A stretch of 52,523 nt of DNA from Weizmannia acidilactici (GTDB lineage: Bacteria; Bacillota; Bacilli; Bacillales; Bacillaceae_C). This document shows positions 45,619-52,523 of this stretch, in pieces. The translations under genes were made by a program, and so were the position numbers. How positions within the stretch are numbered: position 1 is the first letter of the stretch; each line of letters starts with the position of its first letter. The DNA is taken from assembly GCF_008974185.1 (NCBI RefSeq), contig NZ_BKZP01000023.1, forward strand, positions 1-52,523. Reading direction: 5' to 3'. The notes under the pieces are model-generated. The model saw only the letters and a list, made by a program, of their open reading frames with translations, had not been told where the DNA came from and did no database searches.

Positions 45619-45822
45619 TTATGCCAATTTTTGGACGTTTGCAGCCTGAGGGCCGCGTGCACCTTCTTCGATTTCAAAAGAAACAGATTGACCTTCTTCC
45701 AAAGTTTTAAAACCTTCGCCCTGAATCGCCGAGAAGTGGACAAATACATCGCTGCCGCCTTCGCGCTCGATAAATCCGTAGCCTTTCTCCGAGTTAAACC
45801 ATTTTACTTTACCTTGTTCCAT
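45619..45822 (-). CDS. Cold-shock protein, CspB/CspD type
   Basis: This 67-residue single OB-fold RNA/DNA chaperone has both RNA-binding motifs, KGYGFI (near 13-18) and VFVHF (near 26-30), and the family opening [13 protein letters not shown] at 45822 has AGGAGGAAATAAA. The ORF to 45870 adds an unsupported N-terminus. A strong promoter at 45940-45968 leaves an untranslated leader of about 110 bases, a length typical of cold-shock mRNAs. Which of the several Bacillus Csp paralogues it is cannot be told. Confidence 0.93.
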   Translation of the reverse strand: MEQGKVKWFNSEKGYGFIEREGGSDVFVHFSAIQGEGFKTLEEGQSVSFEIEEGARGPQAANVQKLA

Positions 45823-45939
45823 TTTATTTCCTCCTAGTGTGTTCAACACAAAAATACTATCCTTGCTCAAGTGATTTCAGGCGGTCAGTTTTAAAACTTT
45901 TTCCTTCCTTACTATACCGAACAAAAATAATTCTTTTTT

Positions 45940-45968
45940 ATTTTATCAGTTATTAGGCAATCCGTCAA
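45940..45968 (-). promoter_or_regulatory. Promoter of the cold-shock gene
   Basis: TTGACG (45963-45968) and TAAAAT (45940-45945, with a TGA extension) are exactly 17 bases apart on the minus strand. It lies just past the SDR stop codon. Confidence 0.8.
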
Positions 45969-45974
45969 GGGAAA

Positions 45975-46727
45975 TTATTCTTCATAAATCATTTTGACCG
46001 TCATCCCGCCGTCAATGGTGAGATTTTGGCCTGTAATAAAACCGTTTTCCCTGTCTGCCAAATATAGGCAGCCTTTTGCAATATCCCGCGGGCGTCCCAC
46101 TCTCCCGGCCGGATGCTGGGCATGATCGGTTTCGGACAGCTGGTCGTAATGTTTTGTTTCTATCCACCCCGGGCTAATCGAATTGACGCGGATCCGGTAT
46201 CGGCCGAAAGAAATGGCAAGCGCATGCGTCAATGCAACGATGCCGCCTTTTGACGCTGCGTATGCTTCTGTATACGGCTCCGACATAAAAGCGCGGGTTG
46301 AGGCAATGTTGACAATGGCCCCTCCAGTTCCCTGCTTTTTCATATATTTTGCGGCTTCACGGGAACACAAGAATACGCTCCGCAAGTTCGTATGTATTAC
46401 GTCTTCCCACTCCGCGACGTCGAGCTCAAGCGGATCCTTCCACCTCGAAATGCCTGCGTTGTTGATTAAAACATGCACGCTGCCGAATTGCTTTTCAGTT
46501 TCCTGAAACAAGCGGATGATATGATTAGGTTTCCGTACATCCGTTTCAATAAAAGAAGCCTTTCCACCTTTTTCCCGGATGGAACAGGCCGTTTCTTCCC
46601 CGGTTTCCGGATTCAGTTCAGCGACGACAACGGATGCGCCTTTTTCGGCAAAAGCTTCCGCCGCCGCCTTGCCGATGCCGCTTCCCGCTCCCGTCACCAC
46701 AACAATCTGGTTTTGAAAGTCCGCCAT
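45975..46727 (-). CDS. Short-chain dehydrogenase/reductase
   Basis: This 250-residue classical SDR has the cofactor motif VTGAGSGIGKAAA near 11, DVRKP near 63, NNAGIS near 91, the catalytic Ser region NIASTRAF near 141, YAASKGG near 157 with Tyr/Lys, and SPGWIET near 187. The acidic residue after the second strand (VAELNP) suggests NAD(H) preference. The substrate is unknown. ATG at 46727 has AAAAGGAGGG upstream; the much longer ORF to 47279 is a shadow. It is transcribed just upstream of the cold-shock gene. Confidence 0.85.
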   Translation of the reverse strand: MADFQNQIVVVTGAGSGIGKAAAEAFAEKGASVVVAELNPETGEETACSIREKGGKASFIETDVRKPNHIIRLFQETEKQFGSVHVLINNAGISRWKDPLELDVAEWEDVIHTNLRSVFLCSREAAKYMKKQGTGGAIVNIASTRAFMSEPYTEAYAASKGGIVALTHALAISFGRYRIRVNSISPGWIETKHYDQLSETDHAQHPAGRVGRPRDIAKGCLYLADRENGFITGQNLTIDGGMTVKMIYEE

Positions 46728-46797
46728 GAGAAACCCTCCTTTTAAGATGCTTTCATTATATTCCAGCCGGGCTATTACCGCAAAATGAATTGCCCGT

Positions 46798-46832
46798 AAA
46801 AAAGGATGCCTTTTTAGACGAGGCATCCTTTT
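46798..46832 (-). terminator. Terminator of the coat-like gene
   Basis: AAAAGGATGCCT and AGGCATCCTTTTTT pair over about 12 bases with a U-tract on the minus strand. Confidence 0.85.
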
Positions 46833-46840
46833 GCGCTTGT

Positions 46841-47050
46841 TTATTTTTCTTCCCGGTAGCCGTAGCCGCCCGAATACTGCCCGTAGCCGCCGTGGCCGTA
46901 ATAGCCGTGCGTATGCGGGTAGTGATGATAGTGCCCATGGTGGTAGCCGTAATGATGCCCATACGGATAGCCGGTATGGTATTGTTGAGGATATCCGTAC
47001 GGCATATAGGCTCCTGGGTAGCCTCCGTAATACTGTCTGGATTCCGCCAA
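46841..47050 (-). CDS. Tyr/His/Gly-rich small protein, coat-like
   Basis: This 69-residue protein consists almost wholly of Tyr, His, Gly and Pro, with repeats such as GYPYGHHYGY, HHGHYHHYPH and GYYGHGGYGQY. It lacks membrane or catalytic features. TTG at 47050 has AAGGAGGG six bases ahead; an in-frame start at 47071 would lie upstream of that site. Tyr-rich proteins of this kind are common in Bacillus spore coats, where tyrosines may cross-link, and the His density would bind metals. Coat function is inference. It has its own terminator. Confidence 0.65.
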   Translation of the reverse strand: MAESRQYYGGYPGAYMPYGYPQQYHTGYPYGHHYGYHHGHYHHYPHTHGYYGHGGYGQYSGGYGYREEK

Positions 47051-47155
47051 TATGTTCCCTCCTTTTCGCATTGATGCTAATAAGATATGGAGAACCCGGG
47101 AAAATGTTTGTATAAAGGCCTACATGCGCCAAAACGGGCAGCATCCTGCAGAGCG

Positions 47156-48544
47156 CTATTTGCTCAATTGGCTGTGTTTTCTGCTGTAAAATAAATATAC
47201 AGCTGCGCCGAAGACAATCCATGCGAAGAAAAATTTCCATGTCAGCGCAGGAAGGCTGACCATTAAATACAGGCAGCAAGCTGCGCTGATGATCGGCAGC
47301 ACCGGCACAAAAGGCACTTTAAAGGCGCGTTTTAAATCCGGGTGCGTTTTCCGCATGATGATGACGGCAATCGAAATCAGCGTAAATGCCGCGAGCGTCC
47401 CGATATTGACCAAATGGGCGAGCGTCGTTAAATCTACAAATCCGCCGATGACAGCCGCAACAATTCCTGTCAACCAAGTATTGGCAAACGGCGTTTTATA
47501 TTTCGGATGAACGTGAGAAAATGTTTTTGGCAGCAGGCCGTCCCTGCTCATCGAAAACGTAATTCGCACCTGGCCGTACAGCATGACGAGCAGCACCGTT
47601 GTAATGCCCGCCAGCGCCCCTATAGAAATGATGCCGGCTAATTTCCCCTGCCCGATATATTCAAGGGCAAATGCAACAGGGTTATTGACATCAAGCAGTT
47701 TAAACGGAACAATGCCAGTTAAAACCAAAGATACGAGAATGTATAAAAATGTACAAACGGCAAGTGATGAGATAATCCCGATCGGCACATTGCGCTGCGG
47801 ATTTCTTACTTCTTCAGAAGCAGTAGCGACCGCATCGAAGCCGAGATAAGCGAAAAACACGGTTGCCGCGCCGGTGATCACGCCGTGGAACCCGAACGGC
47901 ATAAACGGCGTCCAATTTGCCGGCTTCACATAGCCAATCCCGGTCGCAATAAAAATGAACACGACAGCCAATTTAATCATGACCATCAAATTATTAAACC
48001 TTGCGCTGTCCTGTACACCGTGTGACAACAAAGCGGTGATCAACAGGATGATGAGAATTGCCGGCAAATCAACGATTCCGCCGTGCCCGCTTCCTGGTGG
48101 TGATGATAGAATTTTCGGAATATGGATGCCGAAGCCGCTGATAAACGATTGGAAATAAGCGGACCAGCCGGTTGCAACAGATGAAACGGCAAGCAGGTAT
48201 TCAAGCATTAAGTCCCAGCCGATCAAAAACGCAAATACTTCCCCCATTGTCGCGTACGTATAGGTGTAAACACTCCCGGCGATCGGGACGCTGGATGAAA
48301 ACTCGGCGTAACAAAGCGCAGCTAGCGCGCACGCGATCCCAGATAATATAAACGAAATAATAAGGGCAGGACCGGCCGTTTCTGCGGCAACCACGCCTGT
48401 CAACACGAAAATTCCCGTCCCGATAATAGCGCCGATCCCTAGAAATGTCAAGTCCAGTGCCCCGAGCGAACGTTTTAATGCATGAGATTTGCTAGTCTCA
48501 AGCATATCCGAAATTGATTTCTTCCTAAGTAAAATATTGTTCAT
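47156..48544 (-). CDS. APC-family amino acid permease, YfnA-like
   Basis: This 462-residue protein has about twelve membrane segments. The APC signature GIGAIIGTGIFVLTGVVAAETAGPA lies near residues 37-60 and AYLGFDAVATASEEVRNPQRNVPIGI near 225, both typical of cationic/branched amino acid carriers (CAT group, B. subtilis YfnA). ATG at 48544 has AAAGGTG six bases upstream; the GTG at 48553 is inside that site. It is alone. The 48545-48693 region is very AT-rich and should hold its promoter, but I cannot fix one. Confidence 0.85.
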   Translation of the reverse strand: MNNILLRKKSISDMLETSKSHALKRSLGALDLTFLGIGAIIGTGIFVLTGVVAAETAGPALIISFILSGIACALAALCYAEFSSSVPIAGSVYTYTYATMGEVFAFLIGWDLMLEYLLAVSSVATGWSAYFQSFISGFGIHIPKILSSPPGSGHGGIVDLPAILIILLITALLSHGVQDSARFNNLMVMIKLAVVFIFIATGIGYVKPANWTPFMPFGFHGVITGAATVFFAYLGFDAVATASEEVRNPQRNVPIGIISSLAVCTFLYILVSLVLTGIVPFKLLDVNNPVAFALEYIGQGKLAGIISIGALAGITTVLLVMLYGQVRITFSMSRDGLLPKTFSHVHPKYKTPFANTWLTGIVAAVIGGFVDLTTLAHLVNIGTLAAFTLISIAVIIMRKTHPDLKRAFKVPFVPVLPIISAACCLYLMVSLPALTWKFFFAWIVFGAAVYLFYSRKHSQLSK

Positions 48545-48693
48545 ATTCTTCACCTTTGATATTTTATTTTATATTGTCTGAAAATAGAATTTAAGCACAA
48601 TTAGTAGTATATTGTCGAATCATGTAAATGTCAATCTTTATAGTGCAATAATATTAAAAAATAATGTTATTTTCATTATTTTGTCAACAATAA

Positions 48694-48716
48694 AGCGTTT
48701 CCATTTTGGGAACGCT
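48694..48716 (-). terminator. Terminator of the LD-carboxypeptidase operon
   Basis: AGCGTTCC and GGAAACGCT pair on the minus strand, followed by TTTATTGTTG. It starts at the stop codon. Confidence 0.65.
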
Positions 48717-49636
48717 CATTCTTCCACGATTTTTTCATTAAATTCCAAACGCATATGAAAAGTATCAACGGTTACCGGGATGCCGAGCGGCAGCGCAACA
48801 TTCGGTGTGCAGTGGCCTGACCATATATTGGCCAGAACCGGTTTATCCAGCCCGCAAAAAAAATGTTTGAGCACGTCCTGTACCGTAAAACTGTTTGTAT
48901 GTTCCTTCGCTTCACAATCCGTCCATTGTCCGAGGACAAACCCGGCCGCATCATCCAGTTTTCCGGAAAGAAAAAGCTGTGTCAGCATCCTGTCTACGGC
49001 ATAAGGTTCCTCATGGACTTCTTCAAGAAAAAGAATTTTCCCTTTCGTATCGAGTTCATAGGGCGTGCCCATCAGCGTGCAAATTAATGATAAATTCCCA
49101 CCAACAAGCGGCGCCGTAACCTTCCCTCCCCCCCATACTTCCGCATTTTTCAGCCCCGAATATGATGTGCTGCCTGCCATAGCCATCCGCAAAAATGATT
49201 GGACGGATTTATCGTCGTTTCGAATGAATTCGACTGCCGCCATCGGGCCGTGGATGGTGGCAAGCCCGCACTTTTGCAGGAAAGCGGTATGGATGGCCGT
49301 AATATCGCTGTAGCCGGTAAACAGTTTCGGATGTTTTTTGATCATCTCGTAATCCAGATATGGTAAAATTTGCGGTGACCCGTATCCGCCGCGCAGGCAA
49401 AGAATCGCATCCACTTCTTCGTCCGCAAACATATTGTTGATGTCTGCCGCCCGTTCCAGCGGCGTACCGGCCATGTATCCTCCGTATTCATTCCCACAGC
49501 TTTCCCCTAATTTAACCTGGAAACCGAGCTGATGCAATTTTACAACCGCAGCCTGCAATTTCTCCGGCAAAACCGGGCTCGCGGGCGCCACCAGCCCGAC
49601 TGTTGCGCCGCACGTCAATGCTTTCCCTTTCCTCAT
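48716..49636 (-). CDS. Muramoyltetrapeptide LD-carboxypeptidase (S66)
   Basis: This 306-residue serine peptidase removes the terminal D-Ala from murein tetrapeptides during recycling. The S66 pattern is seen in VGLVAPASPV at the start, LCLRGGYGSPQILPYLDY near 79, the nucleophile in FTGYSDITAIH near 106, the Glu in FLEEVHEEPYAVDRM near 205 and the His in SGHCTPN near 275. There is no signal peptide, so it is cytoplasmic. Its start lies 12 bases after the DacC-like gene stop: the two wall peptidases form an operon. Confidence 0.9.
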   Translation of the reverse strand: MRKGKALTCGATVGLVAPASPVLPEKLQAAVVKLHQLGFQVKLGESCGNEYGGYMAGTPLERAADINNMFADEEVDAILCLRGGYGSPQILPYLDYEMIKKHPKLFTGYSDITAIHTAFLQKCGLATIHGPMAAVEFIRNDDKSVQSFLRMAMAGSTSYSGLKNAEVWGGGKVTAPLVGGNLSLICTLMGTPYELDTKGKILFLEEVHEEPYAVDRMLTQLFLSGKLDDAAGFVLGQWTDCEAKEHTNSFTVQDVLKHFFCGLDKPVLANIWSGHCTPNVALPLGIPVTVDTFHMRLEFNEKIVEE

Positions 49637-49648
49637 CGCTAGCCCCCC

Positions 49649-51124
49649 TTACTCACTCATCAACTGGAGCACGATTTGCTCTTCCGCTTCGTGCACCGCT
49701 TCCTCATCGAGCACATTATTGATGATAATGGAAAAGACCAATTGTTTTCCTGTTTTTGTTTGCAAATAACCGGAAAGCGAACTGACGCTAGTAATCGAGC
49801 CTGTTTTCGCAAACACCATGCCACTTGCCGGTGTATCATTGAAACGGCCCCGGAGCGTACCGCCTTCCATCCTTCCTTCCGCCCCTGCCACGGGCAGCGC
49901 ATGCAAATACGTTTGAAACCAATCTTTTTTCTGTACATGATACAATAATTTCGCCAATTCGTTTACAGGGACCAAATCGGCATGGGAAATGCCCGAGCCG
50001 TCGCGGATCAGCATGACATCCGGATCGGCCCCAAGTTTTGCCGCGGTTTCCCGGACAACGTCAAGGCCTTTTTTCCAGCTTCCTTCCCCCTTTTCCACTT
50101 TTCCCATTTCTTTTACAAGCATTTCGGCAATCGTATTATTGCTCAGTTTCATAAACGGGACGAGCAGGCTGGAAAGCGGCGGCGAATCATGGGTAAGGAC
50201 AAGCCGGGCATGTTTAGGCAGCCTTCCTCTTTTGATCCCGCCGAAAACGGATATGCCGTTTTCTTCCAAAGATGTTTTAAACAGCGAGAGCGCAAATAAA
50301 GACGGATCCCAAACCGCTTTCCATTGCCGGACGTTTTCCGTATTTGCCGTAATCGTTCCGCTTGCCGTAAAATGGTTCGAGCCGTGTTTCCTTTCAATTA
50401 CAATGTCATCTTCGCCCTGTTCCCCGGCCGGCACTGTCTTTACCCGGTTTTCCACGGTGACGTAACGGTTTTTTGGCGCCAGTTTAAGCGATGCTTTTTG
50501 GCCGGGTTTCTCACCAGGCGTAAACGTAAAGATGACGGTACCTGCATCGTAATCTTTGTCCGGCGATACGGTCAAAGCCGATATTTGTGCGCCGTAATAT
50601 TCATCTTCATCACTCCACGGCAGGTCAACGGAATACCGTACATCGTCATAGCGCGAATCATCACCGATCAATGCACCGTTAATGCACGAGATCCCTTTTT
50701 GTTTTAATTGGGCAGCCCAAGCATCAAAATCGGACTTCAACAAAGAAGGATCCCCGCCTCCCTTTATGTATAAATTGCCATGGAGCTCTCCATTTCGGAC
50801 AACGCTGTCCCGGTACAAGCTGGTCTGGAACCTGTATCCCCCACCGAGCGCTTCAAGGGCGGCAGCTGCCGTCAATAGTTTCATATTGGATGCAGGTCGC
50901 AGCCTCATGTTGCCGTTATGCTCATAAAGGATTTTCCCCGTCCCAGCCGAACGGACGCTGATGCCGGCAACCCCGCCTTTCATCGGGCCGGTTTGGAGAA
51001 TGGCGGCGATCTTTTCATTGATCCCGTTTTTTTTCGGTACGGCCTGGCCCGCTGCGGAATTGGGGCTGCCCCCCGGAATACATAACAATACCATCGTCCA
51101 TATCACTACCCATCTTTTATACAA
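49649..51124 (-). CDS. D-Ala-D-Ala carboxypeptidase/endopeptidase, DacC-like (S13)
   Basis: This class C penicillin-binding protein has 491 residues. A signal peptide (KR, then a hydrophobic stretch ending near SAAGQA) leads to the extracellular enzyme. Catalytic motifs are SNMK (Ser near 80), SNN near 330 and KTGSI near 440, with the large inserted domain between the first two that marks S13. Similar to B. subtilis PBP4a. The start is TTG at 51124, nine bases from GGAGG; the ORF from 51151 is rejected. It would trim peptides whose products the next gene processes in the cell. Confidence 0.9.
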   Translation of the reverse strand: MYKRWVVIWTMVLLCIPGGSPNSAAGQAVPKKNGINEKIAAILQTGPMKGGVAGISVRSAGTGKILYEHNGNMRLRPASNMKLLTAAAALEALGGGYRFQTSLYRDSVVRNGELHGNLYIKGGGDPSLLKSDFDAWAAQLKQKGISCINGALIGDDSRYDDVRYSVDLPWSDEDEYYGAQISALTVSPDKDYDAGTVIFTFTPGEKPGQKASLKLAPKNRYVTVENRVKTVPAGEQGEDDIVIERKHGSNHFTASGTITANTENVRQWKAVWDPSLFALSLFKTSLEENGISVFGGIKRGRLPKHARLVLTHDSPPLSSLLVPFMKLSNNTIAEMLVKEMGKVEKGEGSWKKGLDVVRETAAKLGADPDVMLIRDGSGISHADLVPVNELAKLLYHVQKKDWFQTYLHALPVAGAEGRMEGGTLRGRFNDTPASGMVFAKTGSITSVSSLSGYLQTKTGKQLVFSIIINNVLDEEAVHEAEEQIVLQLMSE

Positions 51125-51340
51125 TAAATTTCCCCTCCGATCTATTTCCACCTTTTCTTATCTTATTCCTTCTTGCGCAGATGCTTTCCAAAAAGATCTG
51201 TTCGATTTCCTGCTGAGCCGCCCAGCCGGGGGGCAATCCGCTCGTTTAAGGGTGCCGGAAAGATCTGTGCCAAATATTTTTCCAAAATCAGTAGAATCGA
51301 AGCACTTGTTTAGTATAAAATGCTTTTGGGGGTGAAACGG

Positions 51341-51925
51341 ATGTACAGATTTGGATATTATATCGTTTCCTTCATTTTGTTGCTCCTAGGCGGCAAAATG
51401 AAGAAAGAAAACAAAGAAAAGATACCAGCTGCCCCATTTGTTGTCGTTTGTACCCACCGGTCGTGGCTCGATATCATTTTCCTTGCGCTTGCACTCTGGC
51501 CATATGAAATCCATTATATGGCAAAGCAGGAACTATTCTCTAAAAAATGGGTAAAATGGCTGTTGACAAAACTCCATGCTTTTCCAGTCAACCGAGAAAA
51601 TCCGGGGCCGAGCTCGTTGAAAATTCCGATGAAAATTTTAAAAGAAGGGGAGATCGTCGGCATTTTCCCTTCCGGAACAAGATCGAGCGAACATGTTTCG
51701 TTAAAACGGGGCGCCGTCACCATCGCGCTGAAAGCAAATGTCCCGCTTGTGCCGGCGGTTTATAAAGGGCCGAAAACATTTAAAGAAGTGTTGAAAAGAA
51801 AACCGAAACTTGTCCGCTTCGGCAGCCCGATTTTGCTTCATGACAGCAAAAAAACGACGAAAGAAGATATTGAAAAAACGCTTGTGCTGCTTCAGGAGAC
51901 ATTTGACCAACTGGAGAAAAAGTGA
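51341..51925 (+). CDS. plsC: 1-acyl-glycerol-3-phosphate acyltransferase (PlsC family)
   Basis: This 194-residue membrane enzyme acylates lysophosphatidic acid to phosphatidic acid. After a short N-terminal membrane segment it has the catalytic H-x4-D motif THRSWLDI near 38, the substrate motif FPSGTRS near 111, and the hydrophobic VPLVPAVY motif near 130. ATG at 51341 has GGGGGTGA five bases ahead; the TTG-like starts upstream are not needed. A TATAAA near 51315 may be its -10. It has a strong terminator. The 51125-51300 region is otherwise empty. Confidence 0.9.
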   Translation: MYRFGYYIVSFILLLLGGKMKKENKEKIPAAPFVVVCTHRSWLDIIFLALALWPYEIHYMAKQELFSKKWVKWLLTKLHAFPVNRENPGPSSLKIPMKILKEGEIVGIFPSGTRSSEHVSLKRGAVTIALKANVPLVPAVYKGPKTFKEVLKRKPKLVRFGSPILLHDSKKTTKEDIEKTLVLLQETFDQLEKK

Positions 51926-51926
51926 G

Positions 51927-51962
51927 AAAAAACCTTTCCGCAAAATAGCGGAAAGGTTTTTT
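51927..51962 (+). terminator. Terminator of plsC
   Basis: AAAAAACCTTTCCGC and GCGGAAAGGTTTTTT pair perfectly around a six-base loop. Confidence 0.95.
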
Positions 51963-52051
51963 CTACCTTTTTGGAATTGTGATAAATCTTGAGAATTCAG
52001 GTGCCCTTTTCATATAATAAGAGTAAAATGATTGGATCTGGGGGGAGTGCC

Positions 52052-52504
52052 ATGCTGAACGGCTGGTTTTCGGCCTTTATTGTATTGTGGAGCTGCTTCC
52101 TTGTTTTCCTTTTTGCGGTCGGCGGCTATTTTATGTTCCAGAAATTTTTGAAAAAACTTCCAAAAGAAGACGGCAAATCGATTTTGGATCAACAGAATGA
52201 TTACATCAAACGGACGCTCCATCTCTGGACCACTGAATATAAGGAACTGTTGGAAGAACTCGTCAGGCCTGTGCCCGAATTGTTTCGGGACGCCGCACGA
52301 CAAAAAATCGCCAGCAAAATCGGGGAAGTGGCGCTCGCCGAAAAAGCGGAAAAGATGACATTGGACATCGTGATCCGCGGTTATATCCTGGCCACACCAA
52401 AAAGGGACCATAAATTTTTGCGAAAAAAATTGCAGCAAATGGACATTAACTACAGCCGTCATGAGCATTTGTTTCATCAAGAAAAACTGAAAAAAAGCCT
52501 GTGA
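52052..52504 (+). CDS. yneK: DUF2621 membrane protein, YneK-like
   Basis: This 150-residue protein has one N-terminal membrane segment (about 8-28) and a charged cytoplasmic part (LKKLPKEDGKS, RGYILATPKRDHKFLRKKL). It corresponds to B. subtilis YneK of unknown function. ATG at 52052 has GGGGGGAG five bases ahead; the ORF to 51989 is rejected. An in-frame stop near 52504 completes the gene, and AGTAGGAGGGAGA at the window edge looks like the ribosome site of the next gene. Confidence 0.8.
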   Translation: MLNGWFSAFIVLWSCFLVFLFAVGGYFMFQKFLKKLPKEDGKSILDQQNDYIKRTLHLWTTEYKELLEELVRPVPELFRDAARQKIASKIGEVALAEKAEKMTLDIVIRGYILATPKRDHKFLRKKLQQMDINYSRHEHLFHQEKLKKSL

Positions 52505-52523
52505 GAATCGAGTAGGAGGGAGA

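Noticed and set aside
45975-47279. 434-residue ORF covering the SDR and the region upstream
   Set aside because: The first 184 residues lie antisense to or across the coat-like gene and its terminator; the SDR has its own start and ribosome site at 46727.
1-52523. CRISPR array, prophage, restriction or toxin-antitoxin system
   Set aside because: I found no regularly spaced repeats, no phage structural genes and no paired toxin-antitoxin ORFs; the window is mostly metabolic.

Overview
This window reads as chromosomal DNA from a low-to-moderate-GC, spore-forming Bacillaceae. The best guess is the Heyndrickxia/Weizmannia (Bacillus) coagulans group, from general resemblance only; no 16S or tRNA gene is present to confirm it. 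The Bacillus signature includes TnrA with its own TnrA/GlnR box, a proline T-box before proBA, a 7-1-7 Fur box before feoA, ARG boxes around the arginine genes, Shine-Dalgarno sequences of the AGGAGG type, and homologues of YneP, YneK, YjlC-Ndh, NrnB and YitT. TTG and GTG starts are common, each supported by a good Shine-Dalgarno site.

Layout. 1-3.6 kb: a Met/Gly/Tyr-rich protein, the YneP thioesterase, a glycosyltransferase remnant, a metallophosphatase and an MFS transporter. 3.6-7.2 kb: a selD-mnmH operon for tRNA selenouridine, with a divergent YraQ-type permease preceded by a structured, terminator-ended RNA-like leader. 7.2-10.1 kb: a MITE-like element, then proA and proB under a T-box. 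10.1-13.1 kb: a WYL-domain regulator and the yjlC-ndh respiratory operon. 13.2-18.3 kb: a complete livJHMGF ABC importer with a possible coupled upstream ORF. 18.4-19.5 kb: a decayed IS1182-family element that shares about 130 bp with the MITE. 19.6-30.7 kb: nrnB, rpiA, a broken DUF6044/YkoS-like membrane gene, a C39 peptidase, a YitT transporter, a small FbpA-like gene, tnrA, def, an MFS transporter and a feoA-feoB-Cys-rich iron operon whose feoB is frameshifted. 30.8-44.8 kb: an aminotransferase and the whole arginine pathway (argCJBD-carAB-argF, argGH), with ARG boxes at three promoters. 44.8-45.6 kb: about 0.8 kb without a convincing gene. 45.6-52.5 kb: a cold-shock protein, an SDR, a Tyr/His/Gly-rich coat-like protein, a YfnA-type permease, two peptidoglycan peptidases, PlsC and YneK.

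The genes make one metabolic picture: nitrogen sensing (TnrA), amino acid synthesis (arginine, proline) and amino acid import (Liv, APC permease), alongside iron uptake, NADH oxidation and wall turnover. Decay is visible in four loci (IS transposase, DUF6044 gene, feoB, glycosyltransferase). Two of these disruptions, and one of the two in the transposase, are single-base slips, so sequencing error must be excluded. I did not find a clear new multi-gene system. The most promising unexplained item is the RNA-like leader at about 5864-6040 before the YraQ-type permease.
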